From assembly GCF_003014535.1 (NCBI RefSeq), contig NZ_PYGD01000011.1, forward strand, positions 147,300 through 211,299: a DNA stretch of 64,000 nucleotides. The letters run 5' to 3'. The translations under genes were made by a program, and so were the position numbers. Origin of the DNA: Taibaiella chishuiensis. Lineage in GTDB: Bacteria; Bacteroidota; Bacteroidia; Chitinophagales; Chitinophagaceae. The notes below the pieces were generated by a model. It saw only the letters and a program-made list of their open reading frames with translations, did not search any database and was not told the origin of the DNA. Of this stretch, positions 62,155 through 64,000 are shown piece after piece (within the stretch, counting starts at the first letter, position 1; the number at the start of each line of letters is the position of its first letter).

Positions 62155-62852
62155 AGACCAAAGTATTCTATGTAGAAGATGAAAATTACCTAGCCAGGAT
62201 CGTTACCGATACCCTGGAGCTGAAGGGGTATACGGTATTGCACCGTAAAGACGGACTGGGCCTGCTGGAGCATATCTCGGCCTTTAGTCCAGACATATGC
62301 GTGCTGGATGTGATGCTGCCGCATATCGACGGATTCAGCCTGGGCAGCACCATTCGCCATATATATCCTGATCTGCCGATTATTTTTCTAACGGCCAAAA
62401 GCCAGACTCAGGATGTGCTCGAAGGCTTTTCCTCTGGTGGTACCGACTACCTCAAAAAGCCGTTCAGTATGGAAGAGCTGATGGTCCGTATCGACAACCA
62501 GGTACGCCTGTCGAAGCTAACTACACAGCCACAGCAAGGTACCGCTACTAAAGATATACAGCTGGGCAATTTCGTGTATAGCCCTACCCGCCTGGAATTA
62601 CGCGGCCCTGTAGTGACTACGAAAATCTCGAACCGCGAGGCCGAGATCCTGAATATACTCTGTATGCACCAGAACCAGATCCTGGATCGCCGCAAACTGA
62701 TGCAAATGGTATGGGGAGATGATTCGTATTTTATCAGCCGCAACCTGGATGTGTATATCCGCAGGTTAAGGGATTATTTTGCAGGTGGTGGCGGGGTAGA
62801 GATCATTACGCTTAAAGGGAAGGGGTATCACTTCAGCATACATCCTGCCTGA
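62151..62852 (+). CDS. OmpR-family response regulator
   Basis: This 233-residue regulator has a receiver (FYVEDENYLARIV; VLDVMLPHIDG with the phospho-Asp; FLTAKSQTQDVLEGFSSGGTDYLKKPF) and a C-terminal winged helix (TTKISNREAEILNILCMHQNQILDRRKLMQMVWGDDSYFISRNLDVYIRRLRDYF). OmpR proteins bind direct repeats one helical turn apart, which fits the phased GGTTAA boxes upstream of the divergent genes. It overlaps the kinase gene by 4 bases. Confidence 0.95.
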   Translation: MKTKVFYVEDENYLARIVTDTLELKGYTVLHRKDGLGLLEHISAFSPDICVLDVMLPHIDGFSLGSTIRHIYPDLPIIFLTAKSQTQDVLEGFSSGGTDYLKKPFSMEELMVRIDNQVRLSKLTTQPQQGTATKDIQLGNFVYSPTRLELRGPVVTTKISNREAEILNILCMHQNQILDRRKLMQMVWGDDSYFISRNLDVYIRRLRDYFAGGGGVEIITLKGKGYHFSIHPA

Positions 62853-62930
62853 AATAAAGAAGATGTGAGTATTGAGTATTGGGTATTGAGATATTAGATA
62901 TTGGATGTTAGATATTAGGAGTTAGATGAA
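62853..62930. repeat. Low-complexity TATTGAG/TATTAGA stretch
   Basis: Short irregular repeats of the kind GTATTGAGTATTGGGTATTG and TAGATATTGGATGTTAGATA fill the stretch after the regulator stop and lead into the REP-like array. It is not coding. Confidence 0.6.
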
Positions 62931-62950
62931 GGTCATCCTGCTAATCTGAT

Positions 62951-63880
62951 GTCATCCTGAGCACTGCGAAGGATCTTACCAGAGGGAGGAAAAAGTGCAA
63001 ATGAGTAGTAGTCTATCAGGGAAGACGATTGTCATCCTGAGCATCGCGAAGGATCTTAATGGAGGGAGGAGAAAGTGAAAAAATGAACGTTAGTCTATCA
63101 GGGAAGACGATTGTCATCCTGAGCATCGCGAAGGATCTTAATGGAGGGAGGAGAAAGTGCAAAAATGAGCAGTAGTCTATCAGGGAAGACGATTGTCATC
63201 CTGAGCCTTGCGAAGGATCTTAACAGAGGGAGGGGAAAGTGCAAAAATGAGCAGTAGTCTATCAGGGAAGACGATTGTCATCCTGAGCCTCGCGAAGGAT
63301 CTTACCAGAGAGAGGGGAAAAGTGCAAAAATGAGCGGTAGTCTATCAGGGAAGCCGGCTGTCATCCTGAGCCTCGCGAAGGATCTTACCAGAGGGAGGGG
63401 AGCTGCAAATAAGCGATGAGTACAACTCGCGCAACATGCGCCCTTAGACAAAGCCGGCTTACTGCTGAGATCCTTCGCTGCGCTCAGGATGACCCGTAAA
63501 CGCTTGTTACTTTTCTTCAAACACTCCTGGTCTTGCTACCTGATACTTGATACCTGCTACCCCCGGCTGTCATCCTGAGCCTCGCGAAGGATCTTAACAG
63601 AGGGAGGAGAAAGTGAAAAAATGAGCAGTAGTCTATCAGGGAAGACGCTTGTCATCCTGAGCGCAGCGAAGGATCTTAACAGAGGGAGGGGAAAGTGAAA
63701 AAATGAGCAGTAGCCTATAAGGAAGACGATTGTCATCCTGAGCCTTGCGAAGGATCTTAACGGAGGGAGGGGAGCTGCTGGTAAGCGATAAGTACAACTC
63801 GTGTAACATTCATCATCAAACAAAGCCGGCTTACTGCTGAGATCCTTCGCTGCGCTCCGAATGACCGGTAAACGCTTGCT
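62951..63880. repeat. Array of REP-like units, ~82-bp tandem period
   Basis: GTCATCCTGAGC followed by GCGAAGGATCTTA starts at 62951, 63031, 63113, 63195, 63277, 63360, 63569, 63651 and 63732, mostly 80-83 bases apart. Each unit continues AGAGGGAGG, AAAGTGCAAAAATGAGC and AGTCTATCAGGGAAG. The same motif appears inverted near 63469 and 63839. A larger block, about 373 bases, is duplicated (about 63360-63510 against 63732-63885). Short frames inside are translated repeats, not genes. Confidence 0.92.
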
Positions 63881-63917
63881 GCTTGCAAGCTGCAGTTTGG
63901 GGTATAGGCACAAAAAA

Positions 63918-63945
63918 AAGCCCCTCGACTTTCGTCGAAGGGCTT
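63918..63945 (-). terminator. rRNA operon terminator
   Basis: AAGCCC.TCGAC and GTCGA.GGGCTT form a stem with one mismatch around TTTC. Read on the minus strand it ends in TTTTTTTT, directly after the 5S rRNA. Confidence 0.92.
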
Positions 63946-63954
63946 CAATAAATA

Positions 63955-64000
63955 TGGCGGCTACCTACTCTCCCGGAGTTAACCAGTACCATCGGCCATA
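63955..64000 (-). rRNA. 5S rRNA, 3' end (partial)
   Basis: The reverse complement reads TATGGCCGATGGTACTGG, then GGGAGAGTAGGTAGCCGCCA, the conserved 3' part of bacterial 5S rRNA. The rest of the gene and the rRNA operon lie beyond the right edge. Confidence 0.92.

Noticed and set aside
62951..63880. Possible CRISPR array
   Set aside because: The whole ~82-base unit is repeated, spacers are not unique, and no cas gene is nearby.
63302..63948. Short minus-strand frames with peptides such as 'SAAKDLSSKPAL'
   Set aside because: These are translations of the REP-like repeat unit, a well-known source of false genes.

Overview
The window reads as chromosome of a Bacteroidota species, most likely in or near the Chitinophagaceae; I cannot name the species. 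The signs are many secreted proteins ending in type IX secretion (T9SS) sorting domains (type A 'PNP' tails and one type B gliding-motility tail), a GLPGLI protein paired with an outer-membrane barrel, TAnnTTTG-type -7 promoter boxes, few Shine-Dalgarno sites, and a GG-leader 'class I lanthipeptide' precursor of the Bacteroidota kind. Most of the window is moderately GC-rich. About 19.5-25.5 kb is clearly AT-rich and looks acquired.

Layout. 1-3.6 kb (minus): the edge of a nonribosomal peptide/lipopeptide cluster, with a phosphopantetheinyl transferase, a type II thioesterase and the start of a fatty-acyl-AMP-ligase-like adenylation protein running off the left end. 3.7-7.9 kb (minus): a SnoaL-like protein, then a three-gene phosphorelay set (PAS-GAF kinase, single-domain receiver, REC-kinase hybrid). 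8.1-10.8 kb: AraC regulator plus two NAD(P)-binding reductases. 11-17.3 kb: a secreted esterase and a 1409-residue lectin-domain surface protein, both T9SS cargo. 17.4-18.5 kb: glutamyl-Q-tRNA(Asp) synthetase divergent from its own substrate gene, tRNA-Asp(GUC). 18.5-26.9 kb: an island-like segment starting with a duplicated tRNA-Asp 3' end and carrying two abutting DUF262 genes (GmrSD-like restriction candidates), a T9SS protein and a haloperoxidase-like hydrolase. 27-29.2 kb: a cobalamin riboswitch controlling a surface beta-propeller-like protein. 29.5-31 kb: a DUF4419 gene broken by one in-frame TAG. 31.2-34.2 kb: a kelch-like T9SS type B protein and a WG-repeat protein.

34.4-40.7 kb is a run of regulator/enzyme pairs: Crp with an epimerase-like reductase, TetR with a TetX-like flavin monooxygenase, HxlR divergent from an AzoR quinone/azo reductase, and AraC with an AhpD-like protein. 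Clear palindromes sit upstream of TetR and between HxlR and AzoR, so this looks like a xenobiotic/electrophile stress neighbourhood. 40.8-46.4 kb: SGNH esterase, LysR/YeiH pair, SnoaL, MarR-GNAT fusion and a small exported protein. 46.6-55 kb: stand-alone PaaZ, barrel protein, lipoprotein, LpxL-like acyltransferase, desaturase, DUF1684 protein and an M3 peptidase.

55.3-57 kb: a 73-residue GG-leader, Cys-rich peptide and a complete LanC cyclase, with no dehydratase, transporter or protease in view; a 17-bp inverted repeat brackets the peptide gene. 57-62.9 kb: an outer-membrane barrel/GLPGLI operon divergent from an OmpR-type two-component pair, with helically phased GGTTAA repeats in the shared promoter. 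62.9-63.9 kb: an ~82-bp tandem array of REP-like units. The last bases are the 3' end of a 5S rRNA (minus) with its terminator, so an rRNA operon lies just to the right.

The best candidates for something new are the tRNA-associated DUF262 pair, the dehydratase-less lanthipeptide/LanC locus with its flanking inverted repeat, and the T9SS-exported, B12-riboswitch-controlled propeller protein.
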